This document shows positions 1 through 8,975 of a DNA stretch of 64,000 nt, one piece after another. The stretch is from Lachnospiraceae bacterium (lineage in GTDB: Bacteria; Bacillota; Clostridia; Lachnospirales; Lachnospiraceae). Under the pieces are notes generated by a model. The model ran no database searches, was not told the origin of the DNA, and worked only from the letters and a program-made list of their open reading frames with translations. The first letter of the stretch is position 1. Every line of letters starts with the position of its first letter. Where the stretch lies: positions 92,600 to 156,599 of the forward strand of contig JAQVHQ010000002.1 of assembly GCA_028696165.1 (NCBI GenBank), read 5' to 3'. The position numbers were made by a program, and so were the translations under genes.

Positions 1-4
1 ATTC

Positions 5-1939
5 TTAATGAACGCAAGGGATCCCTTCTTCGTCATAATTGCTCCTCCTCTTTTCTGAACCTTTATATTTGTATGATAACATTCTAGATGAATTCAGTAC
101 TACGAATATAGATGATGCATTGTGAACTAAAGCTGCTGCAATTGGACTTAAGAATCCTAAACCTGAGAGCAGAACACCTGCAATGTTGACACATACTGCA
201 AATACGATGATATTCTGTTTAATCATAAAATATGATTTCTTACACAGTGCAAATGTTGCTGGAAGCATATCAATTCTGTCTGACATCAGGGTGATGCTTG
301 AGGATTCAATAGCTACATCTGTTCCAGCTGCTCCCATGGCGATACCGATATCGGAAAGTACCAGGGCCGGTGCATCGTTGACACCATCGCCAACCATTGC
401 TACCTTCTCACCTTTTTCCTGGAATTCCTTAATAGCGCTTAATTTATCTTCCGGTAGAAGATTTGCTCTGAATTCTGTAATTCCAGCTTCTTCGCAGATT
501 GCTTTTGCAGTATATTCATTATCACCGGTAAGCATTACTACATGCTTGATACCGATTTCTTTGAACTGATGCATCGTTTCTTTGATGTTATCACGGATTG
601 TATCAGCTACAGCGATACCACCAATAATATTTCCATTTTCCACAACTACCATTGTGGTACGTCCCTTAGACTCTTCTTTTGCAATGTACTGTTTGATTTC
701 TTCCGGAACATTCTTGATATCTTCTAAACATTTCTTATTGGATACTTCATAAACTGAATTATTGTAAGTAGCTTTTACACCACGGCCAAAGAGCATCTCA
801 AATTCTGCATTTGGAATTGATTTTACGTCTACGCGGCTCTGGTTCGAGATATTTTTCATAATTGCCTTGCCAATTGGATGAGACGAGTTTTTCTCTACCA
901 TAGCAATTGTCTTGTAATACTCTGCTTCATTGACGCCTTTCATAATATGTGTGGAAACAACCTGTGGAGTTCCTTTTGTAATAGTTCCTGTTTTATCAAA
1001 GCAGATCGTTGTAATCTTAGCTGCACCTTCGATTGCATCTCCACCTTTAATCAGGACGCCTTTCTTAGCTGCATTACCTACTGCTGCAATAACTACTGTA
1101 GGTGTTGCTAAAACCAAAGCACATGGGCAGGCAATTACAAGTACTGACATTACCCTGATTAATTCTCCGGTTGCGAACCATACGATTGCACAAATGATTA
1201 AAATCACTGGAAGGAAAAACTCTGAGAATTTGTCTGCAATTTTCTGTGCATTACCTTTATTATCCTGAGCATCCTTAACTGTCTTAATAATCTTACCAAG
1301 TACAGTTTCACCGCCGAGTTTCTCTGTTTCGATTTCGATAACACCATTTTCATTTAGGGTACCTACGAATACGGAATCACCTGATTTTTTATCTACTGGC
1401 ATTGATTCTCCGGTAATTGCTGCTTCATTGATTGCCGCCTGGCCTTTTATGATTTTACCATCTACTGCAATCTTTTCACCGGCCTGTACCTGAATGGTAT
1501 CACCTTTTCTAACCTGCTTGATGGATACCAGCTGAAACTGTCCGTCAATCAGTTTTCTACATTTCATTGGTACTAATTTTACCAATTCACTAACTGCATT
1601 CTTTGTCTTCAACATGGTGATGTCTTCTAAGACTTCACCAAAAACCATCATGAAACATACAATAGCTCCTGAAAGATATTCTCCGACGTATGTAGTACCG
1701 ATTAATGCAAGTACCACCAGCATACCGGCTGTTATCTTTCTTTTCTTGATAGTAGCTTCCAAAGCATCAATGATTACTTTGGCTCCGCCGATTACCAATG
1801 GGATTAGTGCAAAGTTGAAAGGAAGCACATCCTTCCAAACGTAATTGAACAACGCTCCCAGGATGATTGTTACCAGTAACAATGTTGGCAACCAGATCGT
1901 TTTGAAATTGATAATTGAATTCTTTTTTTGTTTTGCCAT
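5..1939 (-). CDS. Heavy-metal P1B-type ATPase
   Basis: A 644-residue membrane pump that exports a transition metal at the cost of ATP. Visible signatures are TGES (about 177), the metal-binding CPC in a membrane helix (271-273), the phosphorylation site DKTGT (D315), and GDGVNDAP in the hinge. The last helices carry HNASSIFVVLNSSRML, typical of P1B pumps. There is no N-terminal heavy-metal-associated (CxxC) domain, so it is a short form. The metal cannot be named from sequence: CPC fits Cu, Zn or Cd. The start ATG follows AGGAAAGAG. A CsoR-like operator lies just upstream, which favours copper or another CsoR/RcnR-sensed metal. No chaperone or regulator gene is next to it in this window. Confidence 0.93.
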   Translation of the reverse strand: MAKQKKNSIINFKTIWLPTLLLVTIILGALFNYVWKDVLPFNFALIPLVIGGAKVIIDALEATIKKRKITAGMLVVLALIGTTYVGEYLSGAIVCFMMVFGEVLEDITMLKTKNAVSELVKLVPMKCRKLIDGQFQLVSIKQVRKGDTIQVQAGEKIAVDGKIIKGQAAINEAAITGESMPVDKKSGDSVFVGTLNENGVIEIETEKLGGETVLGKIIKTVKDAQDNKGNAQKIADKFSEFFLPVILIICAIVWFATGELIRVMSVLVIACPCALVLATPTVVIAAVGNAAKKGVLIKGGDAIEGAAKITTICFDKTGTITKGTPQVVSTHIMKGVNEAEYYKTIAMVEKNSSHPIGKAIMKNISNQSRVDVKSIPNAEFEMLFGRGVKATYNNSVYEVSNKKCLEDIKNVPEEIKQYIAKEESKGRTTMVVVENGNIIGGIAVADTIRDNIKETMHQFKEIGIKHVVMLTGDNEYTAKAICEEAGITEFRANLLPEDKLSAIKEFQEKGEKVAMVGDGVNDAPALVLSDIGIAMGAAGTDVAIESSSITLMSDRIDMLPATFALCKKSYFMIKQNIIVFAVCVNIAGVLLSGLGFLSPIAAALVHNASSIFVVLNSSRMLSYKYKGSEKRRSNYDEEGIPCVH

Positions 1940-1963
1940 ACTCTTTCCTCTTTCCTTTTTTGT

Positions 1964-1980
1964 ATCCCCCTAGGGGGGTT
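1964..1980. promoter_or_regulatory. CsoR/RcnR-like operator
   Basis: The core CCCCCTAGGGGG (1966-1977) is a perfect 12-bp palindrome with AT-rich flanks. It lies between the ATPase promoter and its start codon. G/C-tract palindromes of this form are the known operators of CsoR/RcnR-type metal-sensing repressors. No csoR gene is present here, so the repressor would be encoded elsewhere. Confidence 0.65.
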
Positions 1981-1996
1981 ATGTTTTATGACATTG

Positions 1997-2024
1997 AGTA
2001 TAGCACGTTTTATTTTTCTGTCAA
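1997..2024 (-). promoter_or_regulatory. Promoter of the P-type ATPase gene
   Basis: On the minus strand TTGACA (2019-2024) and TATACT (1997-2002) are separated by 16 bp, close to sigma-A consensus. The promoter overlaps the 3' end of the neighbouring peptidase gene. The predicted start point is just upstream of the G/C-tract operator, so a bound repressor would block initiation or clearance. Confidence 0.7.
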
Positions 2025-3041
2025 GAGTAAATTTGAAATTATTTTTTCAAGCGTAAAAAGTGCCGTATTTAAAGACTTTTTGCTAATATACTCATTTGCA
2101 GAGTGAATGCCCGACAGATGGTTCTTTATGTCGAGTGGAAAGAACCCTATTATAGGTATCCCCCCTATCCGGATATATCTATTATCACTATATCCCGGTG
2201 TAATAACCGGTATTAGTTCTGCATTTGGGCATACACTTTTTAAGCTCTGCAAAAAAAGTTCTGCGTATTCCTGATATACTTTTGTTGATGGAGCATTTCC
2301 CAAAAATTCTTCTATGCCCTCATACAAAGTAGTCACATCCAGTCTTCTTCCTTCTGTCTGTTTACACTTTAGACAGTATTCTTTCGTACTCTCGCTGTAA
2401 TATCCCTTTTGAATACCCAGATTCAGAATTTCTTCTGGTGTTCTTTTATTTATTTTCGACTTATCTATTGGCACTTCTGTATCGTCCAGTGTACAATTCT
2501 CACCTGTTTGGAAAGTATAATAGATCTTACCGTCATACGGGAACGGAAAACCTCCGCCTTCACCCAATGCCAGAAAGACATTTTCCAAAAGCCTGGTATT
2601 ATCCTTTATCCATCTCATTCCTTTTTCTCCGCCCTGTTCTTCATCAGCAGTTGCAAGAAAGCGAATGGTGCGGCCCGGAATAATATCGCTCTGTTTTAGC
2701 TCTATCATAATTTTCATAAAAACAGCCAACTGACTTTTACAGTCCAGAGCGCCTCTTCCGCAGATACAGTCCTTATGAAAGGTTGCATGATCTGGCGGAA
2801 ACAGCCACTCTTGAGGATTTCCGTAGGATGCAGTATCTATATGTCCATGAAGTAAGAGTGTCTCCCTGCTCTTCCCCTGAATCACAGCACTCACACTTAC
2901 TCTGTCCGGATATGGCTCATAAAGCTGAGTCTCAATCCCATACTCAAACAGTGTCTCTGCAATATAGTGTGCACAGGCTTTTTCAGAACCTGTATCACAG
3001 GTGGTATTAAAATCCATCAAATTACGTAAGATCTCAATCAT
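2010..3041 (-). CDS. M20-family metallopeptidase/deacylase
   Basis: A 343-residue cytosolic zinc hydrolase of the M20 (ArgE/DapE/CPG2/ACY1) family, which cleaves a dipeptide or an N-acyl amino acid. The ligand set is visible: HGHID, GRGALDCKSQ, ATADEEQGG (catalytic and bridging Glu), ALGEGG, and a late His in SGIHSANEYIS. The central lid/dimerization domain is short. The start ATG follows GGAAAA. The gene is preceded by a MerR-type promoter with a 19-bp spacer and by a terminator-like leader hairpin, and sits next to the merR-like gene. Its substrate is unknown. By regulon context I infer it prepares a sulfur-containing or acylated amino acid. Confidence 0.85.
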   Translation of the reverse strand: MIEILRNLMDFNTTCDTGSEKACAHYIAETLFEYGIETQLYEPYPDRVSVSAVIQGKSRETLLLHGHIDTASYGNPQEWLFPPDHATFHKDCICGRGALDCKSQLAVFMKIMIELKQSDIIPGRTIRFLATADEEQGGEKGMRWIKDNTRLLENVFLALGEGGGFPFPYDGKIYYTFQTGENCTLDDTEVPIDKSKINKRTPEEILNLGIQKGYYSESTKEYCLKCKQTEGRRLDVTTLYEGIEEFLGNAPSTKVYQEYAELFLQSLKSVCPNAELIPVITPGYSDNRYIRIGGIPIIGFFPLDIKNHLSGIHSANEYISKKSLNTALFTLEKIISNLLLTEK

Positions 3042-3073
3042 AGTTTTTTCCTTATATGTCAGATGCCGTGTAG

Positions 3074-3119
3074 CAAAAAGAGGTTTTCCTCGAACCGCTT
3101 TGTCCGTTGAAAACCTCTT
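3074..3119 (-). terminator. Terminator-like leader hairpin before the M20 gene
   Basis: Minus-strand RNA would form an 11-bp perfect stem (arms AAGAGGTTTTC and GAAAACCTCTT, 20-nt loop) followed by a short U run. It lies downstream of the M20 promoter and upstream of the M20 start codon. It could be an attenuator in that leader, or the terminator of the upstream merR-like gene placed after the next promoter. Confidence 0.6.
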
Positions 3120-3144
3120 CTATGCTGCTTACATCTTTTATTGT

Positions 3145-3175
3145 ATTTTATTCTCTATATTCGATATAGAGTCAA
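3145..3175 (-). promoter_or_regulatory. MerR-type promoter (P1) of the M20 gene
   Basis: Minus strand: TTGACT (3170-3175), a 19-bp spacer and TAAAAT (3145-3150). The spacer holds the dyad CTCTATAT-CGA-ATATAGAG with 8-bp perfect arms (3153-3171). An overlong 19-bp spacer with a central dyad is the hallmark of promoters activated by MerR regulators through DNA distortion. Nearly the same dyad occurs at 15217-15247. Confidence 0.8.
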
Positions 3176-3210
3176 TATATTATTTTCTATTTACACATAT
3201 TTTCATTTTT

Positions 3211-4047
3211 TCATATGTTAGAACTCATAAGAAACTGTAATTCATAAGGGCAATTCTTGTAAGATACCAGGTTATCCTCGTGCTCATTGCCAATTACCCA
3301 CACAGGTTTTTTCAGCTTTTTAAAATATTCCTGTATCAGGTTAACATTTAATTCCTCCATATGACGCAAACGAAAACTAAAGCACAGGTAATCTCCCTGA
3401 TCAAACTCCAGCGTAGTTGCATCTTTCGGAAGATCATCTTCTCTCACCAAATCCTGATAATTGGAAATATAGATAAAATAGCCCTTGGGTACCCACTGCT
3501 GTTTGATAATATCCTCATAATCCAGCAAATATCCAAACTGCCTTCTAAAGTTCATACCATATTTGGCATATTCATTTTTTAATTTTGCGAGGCGAATCTC
3601 TATATCCTCAACACTCTCACCCGGTTCACACTTTGTATACAGTACATGACGTTTCTCATGTTTTGTAATGTGAGGCAGTGCATTAACCTCAGACTGATTT
3701 AAATATTTAAAATAATCGATATACCAGTTCAAGTCCTGTTTGCGCATCTGCAGCTCTTCCATCTCTTTTTCCAGAGCCACTTCCCGATTTTCCAAGAATG
3801 ATATAATCTTGTCAACTTTTTTACCATCCATCATAACTTCTTCTATCTCAGCAAGAGATAAATCAAAGCTTCGCAGGTACTTGATGCGGTCAATGATATG
3901 GAATTGATCAAAGGTATAATAGCGATATCCTGTCTCCTCATTAATAAATGCAGGCTGCAAAAATGAAAAGGACGAGTAATTTCTAAGTGTCTGTACTGAA
4001 ATGCCCATAATTTTTGCTGTTTCACCAATTGAATATAATTTTTCCAT
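3211..4047 (-). CDS. MerR-family transcriptional activator (BmrR-like)
   Basis: A DNA-binding regulator of about 278 residues. The N-terminus (YSIGETAKIMGISVQTLRNY, then GYRYYTFDQ) is the MerR winged helix-turn-helix. A long coiled coil follows (about 75-120), then a GyrI-like domain of the kind that binds organic ligands in BmrR-type multidrug sensors. It has no cysteine pattern of a metal sensor. I take the second ATG (MEKLYSIG) because AAGGA lies about 9 nt before it. It is flanked by two of four promoters with the 19-bp spacer typical of MerR control, so it is the probable activator of the local regulon. The inducer is unknown. Confidence 0.88.
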   Translation of the reverse strand: MEKLYSIGETAKIMGISVQTLRNYSSFSFLQPAFINEETGYRYYTFDQFHIIDRIKYLRSFDLSLAEIEEVMMDGKKVDKIISFLENREVALEKEMEELQMRKQDLNWYIDYFKYLNQSEVNALPHITKHEKRHVLYTKCEPGESVEDIEIRLAKLKNEYAKYGMNFRRQFGYLLDYEDIIKQQWVPKGYFIYISNYQDLVREDDLPKDATTLEFDQGDYLCFSFRLRHMEELNVNLIQEYFKKLKKPVWVIGNEHEDNLVSYKNCPYELQFLMSSNI

Positions 4048-4079
4048 TTCCAACATCCTTTCCCGGCCAATTTTAAAAT

Positions 4080-4119
4080 CCAGTTACGAAAGTCATGCAA
4101 AATGCTTTTTCATAACTGG
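4080..4119 (-). other. Leader hairpin before the merR-like gene
   Basis: Arms CCAGTTACGAAA (4080-4091) and TTTCATAACTGG (4108-4119) pair over 12 bp, with one G-U in RNA. No U run follows on either strand, so it is not a standard terminator. It lies 33 bp upstream of the chosen start codon. It may be an mRNA leader structure or a protein-binding dyad. Confidence 0.45.
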
Positions 4120-4236
4120 AGTTTCCTATATTCTGAATTATAGCACAGGATTCTCAAGATGCACAGATTTTTTTGCAAACTCTATATCTCTCAGTATTTC
4201 TTTTGCACTTTTTTACTTTTAGATATGCCTGGCAAC

Positions 4237-4271
4237 GCAAAACAAAGCGGACATATACAATCCGCTTTGTT
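4237..4271 (-). terminator. Terminator after the 2-hydroxyacid dehydrogenase gene
   Basis: Arms AACAAAGCGGA (4241-4251) and TCCGCTTTGTT (4261-4271) form an 11-bp perfect stem with a 9-nt loop, followed on the minus strand by a T run. It sits 34 bp past the stop codon of the dehydrogenase gene. Confidence 0.8.
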
Positions 4272-4304
4272 TATTATAACCTTATAACAATTGCCGTAAG
4301 GATA

Positions 4305-5288
4305 TTAAAGTACCGCATGCGCAGTCTCTTCACCATTTTCAAAAGCATACAGACTCTCAAAACATCCTTTTACCATATCAGATACGTCTTCTGAGGTATA
4401 GAATGCAGTATGAGGACTAAGAATGACATTTGGAAATGAACGCAGTACTGCCAAATCCTGATTTTTCAGTACATCTCCTACATGATTGTAATAATAGAGA
4501 CCGTTTTCATCTTCCAATACATCCAATCCTGCTCCGCCAATTTTACCAGACTCTAATCCTTCAATCAAATCATTGGAATCAATTAATTTTCCTCTGGCTG
4601 TATTGACTACAATCATTCCCTCTTTCATCTTATCTATATTTTCTTTTCCTATAATATGATAATTGGCATCTGTTGCATTCATATGAAGAGTAATTACATC
4701 TGCTTCTTTTAAAATAGTGTCTAAATCAGTATACTCTGCATATTGTTTTACACTTTCATTTTCATAAGGATCATAGCAGAGAATTTTGCATCCAAACCCT
4801 GACAAATGACGAATGACCGTTGCTCCAATCTTTCCGGTACCAAGTACACCCACGGTACAGTGGCTGATATCTTTGCCGATTTTATTTTTCAACGAAAAAT
4901 CCTGCAGCTCCATACGTTTCATAATATGTCCGAACTTTCTGAGACACATGAGCATCAACATAATCGCATAGTTGGCAACACCGTCTGTCGGATAGCTTAC
5001 ATTAGATACGCGCATACCCAGTTTCTTTGCTGTCTCTAAATCCACATGGTCATATCCTATGGAACGACAGGTGATATATTTAACTCCTACTTTGTGGAAA
5101 GCTTCCAATATCTCTGCTGACATATCACAAGGTGTCATGCTGACTGCATCACAGCCTTCTGCGAGTTTTGCATTTTCCACAGAAGGATAATCCCCTGTAT
5201 ATATGTAGTCAATCTGAAATTCCTCTTTGAATTGATCACAAAACAACTTTTCATCATACTCTCTTAATGCATAAAAACATATTTTCAT
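4305..5288 (-). CDS. D-2-hydroxyacid dehydrogenase (D-lactate dehydrogenase-like)
   Basis: A cytosolic NAD-dependent enzyme of about 327 residues that interconverts 2-oxoacids and D-2-hydroxyacids. It shows the nucleotide-binding VGVLGTGKIG, the catalytic Arg in NTARGKLID, the Glu in DVLEDENG and the His in SPHTAFYT. The fold is closest to D-lactate dehydrogenase/VanH. I choose the ATG at 5288 (MKICFYALREYD), which AGGAG precedes, over an upstream in-frame ATG at 5342 that would overlap the promoter. It is divergent from the PLP-enzyme gene, and both promoters carry 19-bp spacers. It probably reduces the 2-oxoacid released by that neighbour (inference). Confidence 0.88.
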   Translation of the reverse strand: MKICFYALREYDEKLFCDQFKEEFQIDYIYTGDYPSVENAKLAEGCDAVSMTPCDMSAEILEAFHKVGVKYITCRSIGYDHVDLETAKKLGMRVSNVSYPTDGVANYAIMLMLMCLRKFGHIMKRMELQDFSLKNKIGKDISHCTVGVLGTGKIGATVIRHLSGFGCKILCYDPYENESVKQYAEYTDLDTILKEADVITLHMNATDANYHIIGKENIDKMKEGMIVVNTARGKLIDSNDLIEGLESGKIGGAGLDVLEDENGLYYYNHVGDVLKNQDLAVLRSFPNVILSPHTAFYTSEDVSDMVKGCFESLYAFENGEETAHAVL

Positions 5289-5344
5289 AACAAGCTCCTC
5301 TCTTATATGAATCATTTTTATTTTTCTATATTCTGATACCACGC

Positions 5345-5375
5345 ATTATAGTGTCTATAATTAATAGAGAGTCAA
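5345..5375 (-). promoter_or_regulatory. MerR-type promoter (P2) of the dehydrogenase gene
   Basis: Minus strand: TTGACT (5370-5375), 19-bp spacer, TATAAT (5345-5350). The spacer contains TCTAT-TAATT-ATAGA, an imperfect version of the dyad in P1 and P4. The predicted transcript starts about 50 nt upstream of the chosen ATG. Confidence 0.75.
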
Positions 5376-5400
5376 CTATTTTATTTTTTTATTTTTCCCA

Positions 5401-5431
5401 TTGACTCTATAACTATTATATAGCTTAAGAT
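5401..5431 (+). promoter_or_regulatory. MerR-type promoter (P3) of the PLP-enzyme gene
   Basis: Plus strand: TTGACT (5401-5406), 19-bp spacer, TAAGAT (5426-5431). The spacer holds CTATA-N7-TATAG, matching the regulon dyad imperfectly. It is divergent from P2, with the two -35 boxes 25 bp apart. Confidence 0.75.
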
Positions 5432-5463
5432 AACCTAAACAAAGAAAAAAGGAGCACAATATT

Positions 5464-6678
5464 ATGAAAAAAATAGAATTCAAATTTGATGACATGGAAT
5501 TTCATGAAGACACCCGAATCCTTTTTGAAGGAAAAGGTGTAGCAGGAATGGATATCGCCCCGGAAGCATTCCCTCTTTTTATGACAAGCGCATTTAACCT
5601 TGGCAATCTGCATGATGTAGAAAAAGCTTATGAAAATAAGGATTACACCTACATCCGTACCAGAAATCCAAACCGTAAAGCACTTGCCGATAATCTGACC
5701 TATCTGGAACAGGGTGAAGATACCTTAGTTTTCTCCTCTGGAATGGGTGCAATCACAACTACTTATTTCGCACTTTTACAGCCAGGCGATCATTTCTTAT
5801 GTAATGAAAATATTTATGGTGAAACTTTTGATGCAATTACTTCTTTATTAAAAAACTATGGTGTTACCGCTGAGTTTGTTCCATTTGATAACTTAGAAGC
5901 TGTAAAGGCTGCTATCAAGCCAAACACCAAGATGCTCTACACAGAAGTAGCCAGCAACCCAACCGATCGCCTGTGTGATATCGAAGAAGTTGCGAAGATT
6001 GCTCACGAAGCAGGAGCATGGCTGATGGTAGACAATACATTTACCACACCTATCTGCATCAAACCACTTACTCTGGGAGCTGATATCGTCATTAACTCTC
6101 TGACCAAATTTTTAAATGGACATGCTGATGCATTGGCTGGTTCTATTACTGTAAAAGATATGGACCTTTTTGAAAAAATTCAGACTGTCAGAATGTTAAC
6201 AGGAACCAGCGGATGCCCATTTGCTTCCTGGATGGTATACCGCGGTATCTTTACTGCAGATTTACGTATCAGAAAGCAGTGTGAAAATGCAGCAAAACTT
6301 GCATTAGCTTTGGCTGAAAATCCACATGTTAACTTCGTAAATCACCCGGCTGTCAGCACACATCCACAGTATGAACTGGGTAAAAAGCTGTTCCGTTCAC
6401 CGGAAGAAGCAACTGGTATGTTAAGCTTCGAGATGCCAAATGACAGAGATAAAATCAGCGAATTCGTAGACAGACTTCACATTGCTAAATATGCACCAAC
6501 CCTTGGTGGAATTCGTACTTCCCTTTCTTACCCACTGCTTTCTTCTCATATGCATGTACCGGAAGAAGACCTGAAGAAAATGAACATCTCTGGTGGATTA
6601 ATGAGAGTATCTGTTGGTATTGAAAATCCCGATGATTTGATTGCTGACTTCAATAATGCTTTAAAGGTATTTGATTGA
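5464..6678 (+). CDS. Cys/Met-metabolism PLP-dependent lyase or sulfhydrylase
   Basis: A 404-residue cytosolic enzyme of the trans-sulfuration family (cystathionine gamma-synthase, cystathionine lyase, methionine gamma-lyase, O-acetylhomoserine sulfhydrylase). The PLP lysine is K215 in NSLTKFLNGHAD. The phosphate-binding YTYIRTRNP and SSGMGA and the carboxylate-binding GGIRTSLSYP are present. The position that is an active-site Cys in methionine gamma-lyase (YGCTF) reads YGETF, so canonical methionine gamma-lyase activity is doubtful. GGAG lies 9 nt before the ATG. It is the only plus-strand gene in the first 42 kb and shares MerR-type control with its neighbours. A C-S lyase role is plausible; the exact substrate is open. 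Confidence 0.85.
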   Translation: MKKIEFKFDDMEFHEDTRILFEGKGVAGMDIAPEAFPLFMTSAFNLGNLHDVEKAYENKDYTYIRTRNPNRKALADNLTYLEQGEDTLVFSSGMGAITTTYFALLQPGDHFLCNENIYGETFDAITSLLKNYGVTAEFVPFDNLEAVKAAIKPNTKMLYTEVASNPTDRLCDIEEVAKIAHEAGAWLMVDNTFTTPICIKPLTLGADIVINSLTKFLNGHADALAGSITVKDMDLFEKIQTVRMLTGTSGCPFASWMVYRGIFTADLRIRKQCENAAKLALALAENPHVNFVNHPAVSTHPQYELGKKLFRSPEEATGMLSFEMPNDRDKISEFVDRLHIAKYAPTLGGIRTSLSYPLLSSHMHVPEEDLKKMNISGGLMRVSVGIENPDDLIADFNNALKVFD

Positions 6679-6725
6679 TTTGAAGCTAAGTAATTATTTA
6701 CTTTCCCTAATGCTTTAAATATAAA

Positions 6726-6778
6726 GAAGGAAGCATATCACTTTTTTAATGTGATATGCTTCCTTCTCTTTTGTTTTT
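6726..6778 (+). terminator. Bidirectional terminator between the PLP-enzyme gene and thiC
   Basis: A 16-bp perfect stem (GAAGGAAGCATATCAC at 6726-6741, complement at 6751-6766) is followed by a T-rich tract on the plus strand and has an A-rich flank on the other side. It can end both convergent transcripts. Confidence 0.9.
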
Positions 6779-6791
6779 AATATGTTTCTTC

Positions 6792-8096
6792 CTATAATAT
6801 ATCTATATATTCACCATTCAAAGCCTTATTCATACTTCTCACCGCGCAGAACTTACCGCACATAGAACAGGTATCCTCATGTTCCGGTTTTCTCTCATCC
6901 CTGATTCGCTTAGCTGTCTCTGGATCAATAGAACATTCCCACTGTTTATCCCAGTCGAAGGTGCGTCTCGCATCAGCCATAGTATCATCTATATCTCTGG
7001 CATGCGGTATATGTTTTGCAATATCTGCTGCATGGGCAGCGATTCTAGAAGCAATGATTCCCTGTTTTACATCTTCTACATTAGGTAGTGCAAGATGTTC
7101 CGCCGGTGTTACATAACACAGAAAAGCTGCTCCTGCCGAAGCTGCGACCGCACCGCCAATAGCTGAAGTAATATGGTCGTATCCAGGTGCGATGTCTGTC
7201 ACAAGAGGTCCAAGTACATAGAATGGTGCGCCCATACAGATGGTCTGCTGTATCTTCATATTTGCTTCAATCTGATCCAGAGGCATATGTCCAGGTCCTT
7301 CCACCATTACCTGTACATCCTTTTCCCAGGCGCGTTTTGTAAGTTCTCCCAGACGAACCAGTTCTTCTATCTGGCATACATCACTGGCATCCGCCAGACA
7401 CCCCGGACGACAGGCATCTCCCAGTGAAACGGTCACGTCATACTCACGACAAATATCCAGGATTTCGTCATAATACTCATAAAATGGATTTTCTTCTCCT
7501 GTCATGCTCATCCACGCAAAAACCAGTGAACCGCCGCGGGATACGATATTCATTTTCCTCTTATGCTTTTTGATCTGTTCTATGGTTTTTCTGGTTATAC
7601 CACAATGAAGTGTCACAAAATCCACTCCATCCTGTGCATGCAGACGTACCACATCGATAAAATCTTTCGCAGTAAGAGTCGCTAAATCCCTCTGGTAATG
7701 GATTACACTGTCATAGATAGGTACAGTTCCAATCATCGCCGGACATTCACTGGTAAGTTTCTTTCTAAAAGGTTGGGTATTTCCGTGGGAAGACAGGTCC
7801 ATAATAGCCTCTGCCCCCATATCCACTGCCGCCATAACTTTTTGCATCTCGATATCATAATCTTTACAGTCCTTAGAAACACCCAGATTGACATTAATCT
7901 TGGTTCGAAGCATGGAACCTACTCCATTTGGTTCGATACAGGTATGAAGTTTATTGGCGCAGATTGCAACTTGCCCTTTTGCTACCAGTTTCTGGATTTC
8001 TTCTACTGTACGATACTCCTTTTTAGCTACTGATTTCATCTCCGGGGTTATGATACCACGTTTTGCAGCATCCATCTGTGTTGTATATTCTCTCAT
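6792..8096 (-). CDS. thiC: Phosphomethylpyrimidine synthase
   Basis: A 434-residue radical SAM enzyme that converts aminoimidazole ribotide to the HMP-P pyrimidine of thiamin. The C-terminal cluster motif CSMCGKFC is present, with conserved blocks [21 protein letters not shown] and [11 protein letters not shown]. It matches the shorter form typical of anaerobes that lacks the long N-terminal extension. It is the last gene of the thiamin operon, 26 bp after thiD, and runs into the bidirectional terminator. Control is expected through the upstream TPP riboswitch. Confidence 0.97.
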   Translation of the reverse strand: MREYTTQMDAAKRGIITPEMKSVAKKEYRTVEEIQKLVAKGQVAICANKLHTCIEPNGVGSMLRTKINVNLGVSKDCKDYDIEMQKVMAAVDMGAEAIMDLSSHGNTQPFRKKLTSECPAMIGTVPIYDSVIHYQRDLATLTAKDFIDVVRLHAQDGVDFVTLHCGITRKTIEQIKKHKRKMNIVSRGGSLVFAWMSMTGEENPFYEYYDEILDICREYDVTVSLGDACRPGCLADASDVCQIEELVRLGELTKRAWEKDVQVMVEGPGHMPLDQIEANMKIQQTICMGAPFYVLGPLVTDIAPGYDHITSAIGGAVAASAGAAFLCYVTPAEHLALPNVEDVKQGIIASRIAAHAADIAKHIPHARDIDDTMADARRTFDWDKQWECSIDPETAKRIRDERKPEHEDTCSMCGKFCAVRSMNKALNGEYIDIL

Positions 8097-8122
8097 TTTT
8101 TATATTCCTTTCAAAGTAGATA

Positions 8123-8953
8123 TTAATTATATGATTTTGCTGTGCCTGCAAACTGGCTGGTGAGATCAAATGCATGATTCATAGGTCCTGAACCCCGCCC
8201 CAAATCAAGCATGGCTCCAAGTGCTCCGGATATGTACTCCTTTGCCCTCTGAACGGAATCTTCAAGGATAAATCCTTTTGCAAGGTTCGAAGCTATAGCG
8301 CTGGACAGCGTACACCCTGTACCATGTGTATTGTCATTATCGATTCGACTGCCTTCAAACCATCTGTATGAACCTTTCTGGAATAGTAAATCATTGGCAG
8401 TATTTAGCGCAGAATCGCTTAGTTTGTGCCCGCCTTTTAATAAGACTGCGCATCCGTATGTTTTACTGATTTTTGCTGCTGCCCGAAGCATATCATCCTG
8501 ATTTGAAATCGCAATTCCTGACAAAGAATTAGCCTCAGGTATATTGGGTGTAACAAGAGCTGCCAGGGTAAAAAGTTCTTTGGCAAGTATCTCCGCGGCT
8601 TCTGTTTTCAGAAGCTTCGAGCCGCTGGTTGCCACCATAACCGGATCCACTACTACATTCTTTGCCTCATATTTTTTTAATCTGTCTGCTGTCACATGGA
8701 TTAATTCTGACGAAGATACCATTCCAACCTTTACTGCATCCGGATAGATATCTTCAAATACTGCATCTATCTGCTGCTGCAAGAATTGGGGGGTGACCTC
8801 CGATATCGCCATAACGCCGGTTGTGTTCTGTGCAGTAAGCGCAGTAATTGCACTCATTGCATAGACACCATTCATGGTCATTGTCTTAATATCTGCCTGA
8901 ATACCGGCACCTCCGCAGGAATCTGAACCTGCGATTGATAATGCTGTTTTCAT
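8123..8953 (-). CDS. thiD: Hydroxymethylpyrimidine (phosphate) kinase
   Basis: A 276-residue ribokinase-like enzyme that phosphorylates HMP and HMP-P to HMP-PP. It shows SIAGSDSCGGAGIQAD at the N-terminus, VVDPVMVATSG, TPNIPEA and the anion-hole motif GTGCTLSSAIA. Its length is normal for ThiD. It lies 22 bp downstream of thiE and 26 bp upstream of thiC in the same operon. Confidence 0.95.
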   Translation of the reverse strand: MKTALSIAGSDSCGGAGIQADIKTMTMNGVYAMSAITALTAQNTTGVMAISEVTPQFLQQQIDAVFEDIYPDAVKVGMVSSSELIHVTADRLKKYEAKNVVVDPVMVATSGSKLLKTEAAEILAKELFTLAALVTPNIPEANSLSGIAISNQDDMLRAAAKISKTYGCAVLLKGGHKLSDSALNTANDLLFQKGSYRWFEGSRIDNDNTHGTGCTLSSAIASNLAKGFILEDSVQRAKEYISGALGAMLDLGRGSGPMNHAFDLTSQFAGTAKSYN

Positions 8954-8975
8954 ACTTTCTCCTTATGCGCTATTT

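Noticed and set aside
4080..4119. A further copy of the MerR operator
   Set aside because: The dyad sequence and spacing differ from those in the four promoters.
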